A DNA stretch of 64,000 nucleotides, from NCBI GenBank assembly GCA_947176745.1, contig CAMWRV010000002.1, positions 52,378 through 116,377 on the forward strand, given 5' to 3'. The notes below the pieces were generated by a model. That model made no database searches, had not been told where the DNA came from, and worked only from the letters and a program-made list of their open reading frames with translations. Position 1 is the stretch's first letter. Each line of letters starts with the position of its first letter. Source of the DNA: an uncultured Muribaculaceae bacterium (GTDB lineage Bacteria > Bacteroidota > Bacteroidia > Bacteroidales > Muribaculaceae). Position numbers and translations under genes: made by a program. Of this stretch, positions 10,784 to 20,612 are shown one piece after another.

Positions 10784-12664
10784 ATGAGTGATATTATCAG
10801 GCTTCTGCCCGATTCCGTGGCCAACCAGATTGCGGCCGGTGAGGTGATACAGCGTCCTGCATCAGTCATAAAAGAGCTGGTGGAAAATGCTGTCGATGCC
10901 GGAGCCTCCGACATAAAGATTATCATTAAGGATGCCGGCAAGACTCTTATTCAGGTAATCGACAACGGCATAGGCATGTCAGAAACCGATGTGCGCATGG
11001 CATTCGAACGGCATGCCACATCCAAGATCAGAAATGCCGACGATCTTTTTTCACTTTCTACCATGGGTTTCAGGGGAGAGGCTCTCCCTTCTATATGCGC
11101 CATATCGGAGGTTGAGGTAAAAACGCGCCCCGAGGGGGAACAGATGGGAACTCGTCTTGTGATTCTCGGTTCAAAAGTAACCGTGCAGGAACCCTGTGTA
11201 TGCGACAAAGGCACTTCGATATCTGTGAGAAAGATTTTCTTCAACGTTCCGGCGCGGCGCAAATTCCTTAAAAGCGATACGGTCGAGCTATCAAACATCA
11301 TGAGGGAATTCGAGCGTCTGGCTCTGGTCAACAACAATATCCGGATGCATATCGACACCGGAGTCCGCAATCTTGACTTGCGCACCGCCTCCTTGCGGAT
11401 TCGTATAGAAGACATATGGAAGAACACTCTTAAGTCCGACCATCTGATACCTGTGGAGGTCGACACGTCGCTTGTAAGGATAGAGGGTTTCATATCGCGT
11501 CCGGAATTCGCAAGAAGACGAAACCCGCTCCAGTATCTGATCGTCAACGGTCGCAACATGCGTCATCCTTATTTCCACAAGGCTATCATGAGCTGCTATG
11601 ATTCGCTCATCGCCTCCGACACAATGCCTTGTTACTTTATAAAATTCTCGGTCGATCCGTCGACTATCGATGTCAATATCCATCCGACCAAGAATGAGAT
11701 CAAGTTTGAATACGAACAGCAGATATGGCCCATTCTTGTGTCGGCCATAAAGGCGGCTCTCGGCAAGTTCTCGGCAGTGCCGAGCATAGATTTTTCGGTT
11801 GATGCTATTCCTCTGCATCCGATGCGTGAAGGCGATTCGGCACCGGCTCCCCATATAGAATATCGCAACGATTACAATCCCTTTGCTTCTGCCGCGCGGG
11901 CTACGCGACAGCGTGTCGGAAGTGACTGGGAACGACTTTATGATAATTTTTCCGGGCATTCGCGTAATACGGAAAGCGCAGCCTCCCCCCATTTGCCGGA
12001 TGTCACGACAGAAGCGTCGTCCGCAGTCTCTCCCGATACGGAAGAAGACATATTCGCACTTGCCGGAGATCATGACGCTGACACGCCGCAGGTATGCATA
12101 CAGTATGCGTCGAAATATATTGTCACCACAACGCGCGACGGACTCGTGGTCATAGACCAGCACCGGGCGCATGTCAGAATACTTTACGAAGAGTATCTTG
12201 CACGCGTGGAGCGGATGGAGGTTGTGTCGCAGAGCGTCATGTTTCCGGAGACTGTATCGCTTGATGCGTCGCAGCAGGCTTCGCTCGGCGGAATAACCGA
12301 GGAATTGCATCGCCTCGGGTTTAGTCTGGAGTATGACTCCGACACGACATGGCGCATAACGGCCGTGCCCGCGCTGCCGAAGGGAACCCGCGCAGGCGAT
12401 GTGATCATGCGCATACTCGATTCTATTGCGGAAGACTCCGCCAATTATGGCAAGGAGGGTAATGTCGGTGATGCGATCGCAGGGCGAGTGGCTCTTGTCA
12501 TGGCAAGAGCGGCCGCTATACGCGGAGGCCAGCGTCTCTCTGTAACAGAAATGGAGGGTATAGTGAGTTCACTTTTCGCTCTGCCTGACCCATCGGTCAC
12601 TCCCGACGGCAATAAGGTCTACACCATCCTTGATGAATCGCGTGTGGCACGTCTGCTGACATAG
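10784..12664 (+). CDS. mutL: DNA mismatch repair protein MutL
   Basis: IRLLPDSVANQIAAGEVIQRPASVIKELVENAVDAGA, GFRGEALPSI, NVPARRKFL. Confidence 0.96.
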   Translation: MSDIIRLLPDSVANQIAAGEVIQRPASVIKELVENAVDAGASDIKIIIKDAGKTLIQVIDNGIGMSETDVRMAFERHATSKIRNADDLFSLSTMGFRGEALPSICAISEVEVKTRPEGEQMGTRLVILGSKVTVQEPCVCDKGTSISVRKIFFNVPARRKFLKSDTVELSNIMREFERLALVNNNIRMHIDTGVRNLDLRTASLRIRIEDIWKNTLKSDHLIPVEVDTSLVRIEGFISRPEFARRRNPLQYLIVNGRNMRHPYFHKAIMSCYDSLIASDTMPCYFIKFSVDPSTIDVNIHPTKNEIKFEYEQQIWPILVSAIKAALGKFSAVPSIDFSVDAIPLHPMREGDSAPAPHIEYRNDYNPFASAARATRQRVGSDWERLYDNFSGHSRNTESAASPHLPDVTTEASSAVSPDTEEDIFALAGDHDADTPQVCIQYASKYIVTTTRDGLVVIDQHRAHVRILYEEYLARVERMEVVSQSVMFPETVSLDASQQASLGGITEELHRLGFSLEYDSDTTWRITAVPALPKGTRAGDVIMRILDSIAEDSANYGKEGNVGDAIAGRVALVMARAAAIRGGQRLSVTEMEGIVSSLFALPDPSVTPDGNKVYTILDESRVARLLT

Positions 12665-12688
12665 CGCACCAATGCAATAAGACAAAAG

Positions 12689-12718
12689 AAAGAGGACACG
12701 ACAATTCGCGTCCTCTTT
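12689..12718. terminator. Bidirectional hairpin between convergent mutL and malQ
   Basis: AAAGAGGAC...GTCCTCTTT between convergent genes. Confidence 0.65.
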
Positions 12719-12738
12719 ATCTTTATCATCTGATCGGG

Positions 12739-15414
12739 TTATCTGTCTGATTCCTCGATCTTGCGCGCGATCATGTTGTTGAATGACTCCTGTGCCATAA
12801 GTTCCTCGACAGTGAGGTGCATTCTGTAACGCCAGTAATGGCGCGGGTTCGCGGGTTCGTTGATCTGTTCGTCTGCCGGATTCTGACGGCGCAGAGAGCC
12901 GTCGGCCGACAGCCAGTCCTGAAGGGGAAGCACGCAGAGCATCGACGGACTCTTGAGCTGAAGGTCGATGATCTTGTCGCAGATCCAGGGCTCGGCGAAG
13001 TAAGGAGCCTCGCCTCCCTCATGGAGCACATTGTTGTAGAACCTCTGCGAGACAGCGTGGTCTGATTCCCACCATGCGCGGATGCCGCCCATGTCGTGAG
13101 TGGATGTGGTGCACACACTGTAGTAGGGGTAATGCCAAGTGTCGCCGAATTCAGCCTGCGGGTCTTTGGGCATGCGCTGTATCTCAAGACTGAGAATCTC
13201 AAGCTGGTGCATCACCGCAGGAACGCAGTCGGGAATCATGCCGAGATCCTCGCCGCATGCGAGCATGGATGTAGAGTCAAGCAGGGGCGGGAGTTTCCAC
13301 ATCGCCTTGCCATACCAGAAGTCGTTGTGACGGTGGTAGAAGAAGTCGTTGTACAGTCGGTTGAAGCACCATTTGGCATAGTCGCTCAGTATGCGGAACT
13401 GATATGTGTACTGTGCTGCGATGCGCGGATGGTAATGCCCTTTCTGATAGGGATCCTCGATAAAGAGAACATCGTCGATAATGCCGAGAAGAGCGTTGCG
13501 CAGCATCTCGTTCTTCTCGTTCTTCTCCTGTGAGGCGAAGTATTCCTCCACTTTCTGCTGTGTGTTGACGAATGACTTCAGACCGTAGCGGTCGCCTCCG
13601 ATGCGCTCAAGGAAAAGTTCCTTGGCCTCCTCTGTGTGGTCACCGAAGAAGTCGGTGAGCATCCATTCGAGAATAAGCGCGTTGGTCTGGAGGTCGGTGT
13701 CTATCCAGAAATCGTATGTGCCGCGCATCTCTTCGGGCGAGTAGGGCATGGCCGGGTTGAAATACCCCAGAAGTCCATGAACCGCGTCAAGAGGAATCTG
13801 CCATATGCGGAAGAATCCGAGGATATGGTCGATGCGGTAAGCGTCGAAATATTCCGACATCTTGCGGAATCTGTCTTTCCACCACTGGAAGCCGTCTTCC
13901 GCCATAGCCTCCCAGTTGTAGGTCGGGAAGCCCCAGTTCTGTCCGAGCACGGAGAAGTCATCGGGCGGAGCACCGGCCTGACAGTCCATGTTGAACAGAC
14001 GCGGCGAGCGCCATGCATCGACGCTGAACCGGCTGATGCCGATGGGGATGTCGCCTTTGAGCACCACGCCGTTGGCGTGCGCGTAGTCGCGAGCCTCGCG
14101 GAGCTGGCGGTCAAGATGGTACTGCAGATAGTAGTGGAAGTCAATCTCTTTCTGGTGGGTGGCTATGAACGCGCTGACTTTTTTCTCGTCATATTCGGAA
14201 TATTCACCCCATGCGAAATGGTCGGGAGTGTTGTATTCGTCGCGGAGCACACGCCATGCAGAATAGGGGAGAAGCCAGTATTCGTTGGCTGCCACGAATT
14301 CTTTGTAGTCCTTGCGACGGCGTGTCGGGCCGGCGTCCTGTGCGAAAAGTTCGCGGAGGTATTCGAGTTTGGCGTTGTTCACGCGCTCATAGTCCACGGT
14401 GGGGAGCATATTGAGCTCGTTGCGTATCTTCTCGTAGTGTTTTATGCGCTCTTCATCCTTGAGCGTGCCTACAGCCTCGGGGCGAAGGAACATCGGGTGA
14501 AGCGCGAATGTGGAATTGGCCTTGTATGGGTATGAGTCAACCCATGTGCCGGTCATTGTCGTGTCGTTGATCGGGAGGATCTGGAGAATGTTCTGGCCGG
14601 TTTTCACACACCAGTCGACCATTTTCTTCATGTCGAGGAAGTCTCCGACTCCAAAATCATCCTCAGTTCTGATCGAGAATACGGGAATTGCTGTTCCGGC
14701 ACCCTTCCATTGGCGCTTGGGATTGGCAAATCGTGTGCCGTCGATAACGACCTGTTCGCCGTTCTTGCGCGGACGCACTCCGTAAACGCGGTTGTTCATC
14801 GCTTCCCAGCCCACAGTCTCGCCGTTTTTGTCGACTACGAGGAACTTGTATTCAAACGGCACTTTGAGTTCGGCGAGCGGGAGGTTAATCTCCCAGACGG
14901 GGAAGTTGTGGTCATTCAGACGCAGTGCGCGTGCGGGATCCCAGTTGCCGAGGTAATCACCTTCGCCTGTGACTGCGAGGCACTCGTCGGGCGCGATCAT
15001 GGGAGCCTCGATGCGGATGTTGAGAGTGTCGGGAAGAGCAGTGAGTTCGGGCGCGCGGTTGTCGCGACGCAGGATGCCGTCGATGAAAGCCGACGAATAG
15101 AAAGGCTTGTCTGCCGGCATGTCATGCCAGTTGTCGAATATCTGGTAATCGCTGATGCCTTCGCCGGCACGGAAGCGGTGGTTTGCTCCCCACTCGAATC
15201 TCCACGCACGGCCTTCGGCCTTGACAATAAAGAAATATTCGAAGTCGCCCGGACACTTTTCTGTCTCGAGTGTGAATTGCCACATGTCGGGGCTGACGAG
15301 ATTCATTTCCGCAGCTTCGCGTGCGTCGCCCGAACCCAGTTCCGGAATGGAGCCGCACAGATATACGCTCTCACCCCAGTTGGTGTGGTAATTGATGTTG
15401 AATGAAATTTTCAT
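12739..15414 (-). CDS. malQ: 4-alpha-glucanotransferase with N-terminal starch-binding (CBM20-like) modules
   Basis: MKISFNINYHTNWGESVYLCGSIPELGSGD, second module IEAPMIAPDECLAVTGEGDYLGNWDP, MalQ motifs LKGDIPIGISRFSVDAW, YRIDHILGFFRIW, CGEDLGMIPDCV. Start chosen at the MKISF codon. Confidence 0.92.
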   Translation of the reverse strand: MKISFNINYHTNWGESVYLCGSIPELGSGDAREAAEMNLVSPDMWQFTLETEKCPGDFEYFFIVKAEGRAWRFEWGANHRFRAGEGISDYQIFDNWHDMPADKPFYSSAFIDGILRRDNRAPELTALPDTLNIRIEAPMIAPDECLAVTGEGDYLGNWDPARALRLNDHNFPVWEINLPLAELKVPFEYKFLVVDKNGETVGWEAMNNRVYGVRPRKNGEQVVIDGTRFANPKRQWKGAGTAIPVFSIRTEDDFGVGDFLDMKKMVDWCVKTGQNILQILPINDTTMTGTWVDSYPYKANSTFALHPMFLRPEAVGTLKDEERIKHYEKIRNELNMLPTVDYERVNNAKLEYLRELFAQDAGPTRRRKDYKEFVAANEYWLLPYSAWRVLRDEYNTPDHFAWGEYSEYDEKKVSAFIATHQKEIDFHYYLQYHLDRQLREARDYAHANGVVLKGDIPIGISRFSVDAWRSPRLFNMDCQAGAPPDDFSVLGQNWGFPTYNWEAMAEDGFQWWKDRFRKMSEYFDAYRIDHILGFFRIWQIPLDAVHGLLGYFNPAMPYSPEEMRGTYDFWIDTDLQTNALILEWMLTDFFGDHTEEAKELFLERIGGDRYGLKSFVNTQQKVEEYFASQEKNEKNEMLRNALLGIIDDVLFIEDPYQKGHYHPRIAAQYTYQFRILSDYAKWCFNRLYNDFFYHRHNDFWYGKAMWKLPPLLDSTSMLACGEDLGMIPDCVPAVMHQLEILSLEIQRMPKDPQAEFGDTWHYPYYSVCTTSTHDMGGIRAWWESDHAVSQRFYNNVLHEGGEAPYFAEPWICDKIIDLQLKSPSMLCVLPLQDWLSADGSLRRQNPADEQINEPANPRHYWRYRMHLTVEELMAQESFNNMIARKIEESDR

Positions 15415-15434
15415 GAGTTGTATTTTAAGTTTGT

Positions 15435-17966
15435 TTATCCGCATTTTGAAGTTCCGCATGATGTGCAGATCAGGCATCCCTCCTGGTAAACCAGAGTCTC
15501 GGCTCCGCAGTTGGGACATTTCTGTCCGGTTGCAACGGTGCCGTTTGTAAGATATTTCTTAAGAGCGCGTTCCACTCCGGTTTTCCATGTGTTGATGTTG
15601 GTGGAGTCGAGTTCGAGTCCGCCCACAAGTTTGAGAACCTGGTCGATGGGCATTCCGTAGCGGAGCACTCCCGATATGAGTTTGGCGTAGTTCCAGAACT
15701 CCGGATTGAACTTCTCGCTCAGACCCTCGATCGTGGTCTTGTAACCGCGTTTGTTGATGAACTGGAAGTCATATCGTTTGTTTCCGTTCTCGTCTGTTGT
15801 CTTGATGATCTTTCCCTTGTTGACCGACTTGGGGCAGAAGATGCCGTCTTCGTCGTCGGCCAAACCGGTGAAGATCTCATACGGCTGGTTGTTGACCAGT
15901 CCGACAAACGCGATCCATTTTTCCTTGTTGTTCTGGAATCGCACAACGTCGGCCTCAAGCTCGGCTGGTCTGCGCGATATGTGGGCCGGAGTAGCCATGA
16001 CAGGCACGGCCGGAGTCTTCTTTACGGATTCAAGCACATTGTTGCGTGAGCCGTCTCTGTAGACCGTGCAGCCTTTGCATCCCGCCTTCCAGGCCTCGAC
16101 GTAGAGACGGTTGACAAGATCCTCGGTGACATCGGAAGGAAGATTGATCGTGACCGATATCGAATGGTCCACCCATTTCTGCACAGCACCCTGCATGCGC
16201 ACTTTCTCGAGCCAGTCTACATCGTTTGATGTAGCTTTGTAGTAGGGGGAACGGGCCACAAGCTCGTCGATCTCCTCGGGTGTCATGTTGCGCTTCGCCT
16301 CGATTCCGTTGATGCGCATCCATTCGAGAAATTTATGATGGTATACTATATACTCCTCAAACGCGTCGCCGACTTCATCGACAAAATCGACTTTTATGTC
16401 GGGATCGCCGGGGTTTACCTTGCGCTTACGCTTGTAGACGGGCATGAACACCGGCTCGATACCCGACGAGGTCTGTGTCATTATCGATGTCGTTCCGGTG
16501 GGTGCTATCGTAAGGCAGGCAATGTTTCTGCGTCCGCTTCTGACCATTCTTTCATAGAGCTCAGGATCGGCCTCGCGCAGACGGCTTATGTAGGGATTGT
16601 TTTTCTCTCTTTCAGGGTCGTACACTTCGAATGCTCCGCGTTCTTCAGCCATTTTGACAGATGCCCGGTAGTATGCCAGGGCGAGAGCCCGGTGCACGCT
16701 GACGGAGAATTCCGTCGCCTCGGGAGTGCCATATCGGAGTCCGAGTGCGGCAAGCATGTCGCCTTCGCCGGTGGTTCCGCAGCCGGTGCGACGCCCTTTG
16801 AGTGTCTTCTCCTTGATTTTCTTCCACAGATTGAGTTCGGTGCTCTTCACTTCCGCAGTCTCCGGATCGGATTCGATCTTGCTTATGATCGTCTCGATCT
16901 TTTCCATCTCAAGGTCGATGATATCGTCCATGATGCGCTGGGCTTTCCCGACATGGTCGGCAAAGAGATCGAAATCAAATTCGGCCTCGGGGGTAAACGG
17001 ATTTTTGACGTAGCTGTACAGGTTGATGGCTACAAGGCGGCAGCTGTCGTAAGGACAGAGCGGTATCTCGCCGCATGGGTTGGTCGATACGGTCTCAAAG
17101 CCGAGGTCACTGTAGCAGTCAGGCACGGATTCCCGCTGGATGGTGTCCCAGAACAGCACTCCCGGTTCGGCGCTTTTCCATGCGTTGTGCACTATCTTTC
17201 CCCAGAGGGAAGACGCGTCGATCTCTTTTGATACCAGCGGTTCGGCCGAACGGATCGGGAACTGCTGGGTGTAGGGAGTGCCCTCGGTGGCGCAACGCAT
17301 GAAGTCGTCGTCGATCTTGACAGAGACGTTGGCGCCGGTCACTTTCCCCTCAGTCATCTTGGCATCGATGAAATCTTCAGCGTCGGGATGCTTTATGCTC
17401 ACCGACATCATCAGTGCGCCTCTACGGCCGTCCTGCGCCACTTCGCGGGTGGAGTTGCTGTAACGTTCCATAAACGGCACAAGCCCCGTTGAAGTCAATG
17501 CCGAGTTTTTGACCGCGCTTCCTTTGGGACGTATGTGCGAAAGGTCGTGGCCTACGCCGCCGCGGCGCTTCATGAGCTGAACCTGCTCCTCGTCTATGCG
17601 GATTATGCCTCCGTAGGAGTCAGGATGGCCGTCGAGTCCGATTACGAAGCAGTTGGAGAGTGATCCGACCTGACGGTTGTTGCCTATTCCGGCCATAGGG
17701 CTTCCCTGAGGCACGATATAGCGGAAGTCGCGCAGAAGACCGAACACGGTTTCCTCGTTCATCGGATCGGGATACTTGTTCTCGATGCGGACAATCTCCG
17801 ACGCGATGCGTCTGTGCATGTCGTCGGGGGTCAGTTCGAAATACGTGCCGTCGGAGTCTTTCAGGGCATATTTGCTGGCCCAGACACGTGCTGCCAGCTC
17901 GTCACCCTTGAAATATTCGAGGGTGGCCGCGTAGACTTCGTTGTAGTTGTAGCGTTTTTCAGACAT
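15435..17966 (-). CDS. nrdJ: Adenosylcobalamin-dependent (class II) ribonucleoside-diphosphate reductase
   Basis: SNCFVIGLDGHPDSYGGIIRIDEEQVQLMKRRGGVGHDLSHIRPKG, NPCGEIPL, CLTIAPTGTTS, C-terminal CPNCG...CTSCG. Confidence 0.92.
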   Translation of the reverse strand: MSEKRYNYNEVYAATLEYFKGDELAARVWASKYALKDSDGTYFELTPDDMHRRIASEIVRIENKYPDPMNEETVFGLLRDFRYIVPQGSPMAGIGNNRQVGSLSNCFVIGLDGHPDSYGGIIRIDEEQVQLMKRRGGVGHDLSHIRPKGSAVKNSALTSTGLVPFMERYSNSTREVAQDGRRGALMMSVSIKHPDAEDFIDAKMTEGKVTGANVSVKIDDDFMRCATEGTPYTQQFPIRSAEPLVSKEIDASSLWGKIVHNAWKSAEPGVLFWDTIQRESVPDCYSDLGFETVSTNPCGEIPLCPYDSCRLVAINLYSYVKNPFTPEAEFDFDLFADHVGKAQRIMDDIIDLEMEKIETIISKIESDPETAEVKSTELNLWKKIKEKTLKGRRTGCGTTGEGDMLAALGLRYGTPEATEFSVSVHRALALAYYRASVKMAEERGAFEVYDPEREKNNPYISRLREADPELYERMVRSGRRNIACLTIAPTGTTSIMTQTSSGIEPVFMPVYKRKRKVNPGDPDIKVDFVDEVGDAFEEYIVYHHKFLEWMRINGIEAKRNMTPEEIDELVARSPYYKATSNDVDWLEKVRMQGAVQKWVDHSISVTINLPSDVTEDLVNRLYVEAWKAGCKGCTVYRDGSRNNVLESVKKTPAVPVMATPAHISRRPAELEADVVRFQNNKEKWIAFVGLVNNQPYEIFTGLADDEDGIFCPKSVNKGKIIKTTDENGNKRYDFQFINKRGYKTTIEGLSEKFNPEFWNYAKLISGVLRYGMPIDQVLKLVGGLELDSTNINTWKTGVERALKKYLTNGTVATGQKCPNCGAETLVYQEGCLICTSCGTSKCG

Positions 17967-18186
17967 TTCCTATGGGGCAGCGCCTGCTGGTGGCACTGTC
18001 TTTATGATTGTGTCGCGACAGGCTTCGGCCCGTCTTGCACATTTGTTGTGGTTATTTATAATTTTGTTGTAAAATTAGCCAAAAAATCTCAAATGTCAGT
18101 AAATTTACGCTACTTTTTTATTATTGATTTCATGAGCCGAGCGTGAGCGTTGCCTGTGTCGCGGGGGTATGTGTCCGGGCGGCAGA

Positions 18187-18795
18187 TCAGTTCGGGCAGA
18201 AGTCGTGCATGGCATTTTCCGGTCCGGCGTCCGCGGTCAGTCCGCTATCCGCACCGAAGCTTCTCTCTTCTTTGGGTTCGTAGAAGATAATTATGCCTAT
18301 CTGGTGCGAATTCTCGATTCCATAGCAGTTCTGTTCCGACACATATGCGCCCCGGATGTGGTTAGTCGCCATTATGTCGGTGATCTCGCACGCGTCAAGC
18401 AGAGCCATTCGCCCGATTCTCGCGCCATTGCAGTACACGTCGATCCAGTCTACGCCATCTTCGCGACACATGCACAGCCGGAGCGGACAGCCGGGCAGGA
18501 TTCTGTGCAGTTCCCGCGAGCCTTCGGCGGTGTCGGGCCCGCAGGTTAGGGCGAATGTCTGGCATGCCTGATGCCCGTGAAGTTCGATTATGCGCTCGAT
18601 GCGTGCAGTCATCTCATGATACGCTTCTTCTCCGATGAGGTCGATCGTTCTTGACTCACTGCTTTCTTTCTTCAGTTGTTCGAATCTTTCATGACTCAGC
18701 ATTCTCCGGGTGGCAAGCATGTCATGACGTGCCTGAAGACAGAAGGCGACCCCGGCGGCGATAACAACAATGCATATTATGACAACATCAACCAT
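18187..18795 (-). CDS. Hypothetical protein with N-terminal TM helix
   Basis: 202-aa ORF, hydrophobic MVDVVIICIVVIAAGVAFCLQ; C-terminal half possibly HIRAN-like. Confidence 0.6.
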   Translation of the reverse strand: MVDVVIICIVVIAAGVAFCLQARHDMLATRRMLSHERFEQLKKESSESRTIDLIGEEAYHEMTARIERIIELHGHQACQTFALTCGPDTAEGSRELHRILPGCPLRLCMCREDGVDWIDVYCNGARIGRMALLDACEITDIMATNHIRGAYVSEQNCYGIENSHQIGIIIFYEPKEERSFGADSGLTADAGPENAMHDFCPN

Positions 18796-18926
18796 ATTGA
18801 TTCAGACTTTGCATTTAAGACCCCATCCCACAAAATGTTAATGCCGGGGTCTCGGATTTCGGTTTTAATTAAAACCATTTGCAGCCCTTGTTGGATTACG
18901 AAAGTCTTGTTTCAGTCAATAAAAAA

Positions 18927-18958
18927 GCGCGGAAGCGATGTTCGTATCGCTTCCGCGC
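18927..18958 (-). terminator. Rho-independent terminator for the 18987-22823 minus-strand cluster
   Basis: GCGCGGAAGCGAT-N6-ATCGCTTCCGCGC perfect 13-bp stem followed by T6 on the minus strand. Confidence 0.88.
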
Positions 18959-18986
18959 GGATTGTATTGTGGCTATTCGGAATGTC

Positions 18987-19679
18987 TTATCTGATGACAA
19001 TTTTGCCGCTTTTGTTTCCGAGAGTGTATACATATACTCCGGCCTGAATGCCTGTGGCGTCGATTGATCCTGTGCCGTTTACGGTTTTCTCGACAACCTG
19101 TTTGCCGTCGGTGCCGTAGAGCGCGAGAGTGCAGGGGGCGGCTGCCTCATATTTCAGTTCTCCGTTGCTGAATGTCACCAGAGTGTTGTCGATCTCGAAC
19201 ACAGACACGGCTCCGCCGCCTGCGGATGTGATAACGGTGATTGCCGCGATTTTTTCGGTCGAACCGGCCGGACATACGTAGATGTCGGAGATGATGGTCG
19301 GAGTCTCGGGTTCGTCATCCCAATACGATGTCTCGAATTCGAGAGGCATAGCCGAGTTGGCGGTAAGGCTGATTCCGGATTTGACAACTTTGTCGGAGCC
19401 GATCATACACGCGCCTCCGCAGCACATCTGTATGAATCTGGTGGAAGCCTGCGATTCGGCAGCCATTTCGGCAGTGATGTCCACAAGAATATTCTGGTCG
19501 CTTACGACAGATATCTCAGGGTCGCACATGAATGTTCCGAATCCGTCATCTTCCCAGTCAGTGCAGGTGACAGTCTCTCCAGAAGCGATTTCTTTACCGT
19601 TCTGAAGGAACTTTACGGTCTGTGCGTTCATGCCGAGCGCGAAAGCCGCACATGCGGCAAACAAGGTAAATTTTTTCAT
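18987..19679 (-). CDS. Secreted protein with T9SS type A-like C-terminal sorting domain
   Basis: Signal peptide MKKFTLFAACAAFALGMNAQ; C-terminus LALYGTDGKQVVEKTVNGTGSIDATGIQAGVYVYTLGNKSGKIVIR; internal MCCGGAC. Confidence 0.75.
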   Translation of the reverse strand: MKKFTLFAACAAFALGMNAQTVKFLQNGKEIASGETVTCTDWEDDGFGTFMCDPEISVVSDQNILVDITAEMAAESQASTRFIQMCCGGACMIGSDKVVKSGISLTANSAMPLEFETSYWDDEPETPTIISDIYVCPAGSTEKIAAITVITSAGGGAVSVFEIDNTLVTFSNGELKYEAAAPCTLALYGTDGKQVVEKTVNGTGSIDATGIQAGVYVYTLGNKSGKIVIR

Positions 19680-19718
19680 AAGAATGAGTGATATGTTTTA
19701 TGATGAATTACTCGTTGA

Positions 19719-20603
19719 TCAGGATTGCCCTTCCTCTTCGCCGGTTTCGGAGTCAGCAGGGAAAAGAGCCTTGCGTACTACCTGAAGCACACCGCTCTTG
19801 TCGCTGACGAAGGCTACGACCGATATGTTCTCGGGAACCCAGTGTTCTTTGTCGGTCCAACGGTTGGCTATCGAACCTTCGGTTTCAGTCGGGAGACCTG
19901 CGACAAGAGAGATCTGCGAGCCTCGCAGACCGCTGAAGACCTGAGCACGGAACACATTGTTGTGCACATAGTCCTCCATAGTTCCTGCAGTGCTTCTTTG
20001 TGTGGCCACAATCCCGTTCTCGATGATCCAGAACTGAATGTCGGCGATGCGGTCGGTGCCGCTCTTGACTTCTGCTTTGATATCGATTGTTCCGAAGTAT
20101 CCGTTCTCTCCGTCGCGGCTGTCAGGAACGTATTCGGCATCAAGATCGATATTGACGTCGGTCTCGACCTTGATAGCGTTGCGAACCTCAGTCGGCCACA
20201 GGTCGTATACCATCGGCGAGCCCATGTTGATCACGCCCATTGGGAATGACTGGATGCCGTATGCCTCCATTATGGCGTTTCCCTCTTCTGTCATCAGTCC
20301 GATGCGGCCTGAACTGAAGTCGGTGCGTGAGGTCGACAGTCCGAATCCGCCGCAATGTATGCTTACGGCTATGAGCTTGTCTTCTCCATACCGTTCTTCA
20401 AGCTGCTCGATGACTTTGTGCGCGTCAGGGCAGTTGATGCAGGCCTGTCCGGTAAAGTCTTCGAGGAGCACTCCGCGTTCCGCTTTTACAGACTCGCCGA
20501 GTATGTAGCGGTCATTCGGGCTCACGTCATCACACGATACGAGTGCTGCCATTGACAAGGCGGCAATTGCTGTCAGAAGATGCTTTCTGTATGTGGTCTT
20601 CAT
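19719..20603 (-). CDS. Omp28-related lipoprotein (thioredoxin-like)
   Basis: Lipobox SMAALVSC; VLLEDFTGQACINCPDAHKVIEQLEERYGEDKLIAVSIHCGGFG. Confidence 0.8.
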   Translation of the reverse strand: MKTTYRKHLLTAIAALSMAALVSCDDVSPNDRYILGESVKAERGVLLEDFTGQACINCPDAHKVIEQLEERYGEDKLIAVSIHCGGFGLSTSRTDFSSGRIGLMTEEGNAIMEAYGIQSFPMGVINMGSPMVYDLWPTEVRNAIKVETDVNIDLDAEYVPDSRDGENGYFGTIDIKAEVKSGTDRIADIQFWIIENGIVATQRSTAGTMEDYVHNNVFRAQVFSGLRGSQISLVAGLPTETEGSIANRWTDKEHWVPENISVVAFVSDKSGVLQVVRKALFPADSETGEEEGQS

Positions 20604-20612
20604 TTCTTAGTC

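Noticed and set aside
11291-12310. 339-aa ORF antisense to mutL
   Set aside because: MutL motifs are on the other strand; antisense translation has no plausible family.
13636-14535. 299-aa ORF antisense to malQ
   Set aside because: Overlaps strongly supported MalQ motifs; no domain signature.
16335-17231. 298-aa ORF antisense to nrdJ
   Set aside because: Same codon-bias artefact opposite a conserved enzyme.
17967-18170. Possible cobalamin riboswitch upstream of the B12-dependent RNR
   Set aside because: Searched by eye for the B12-box and the GCCACTG-type core on the minus strand; only weak fragments, not a credible riboswitch.
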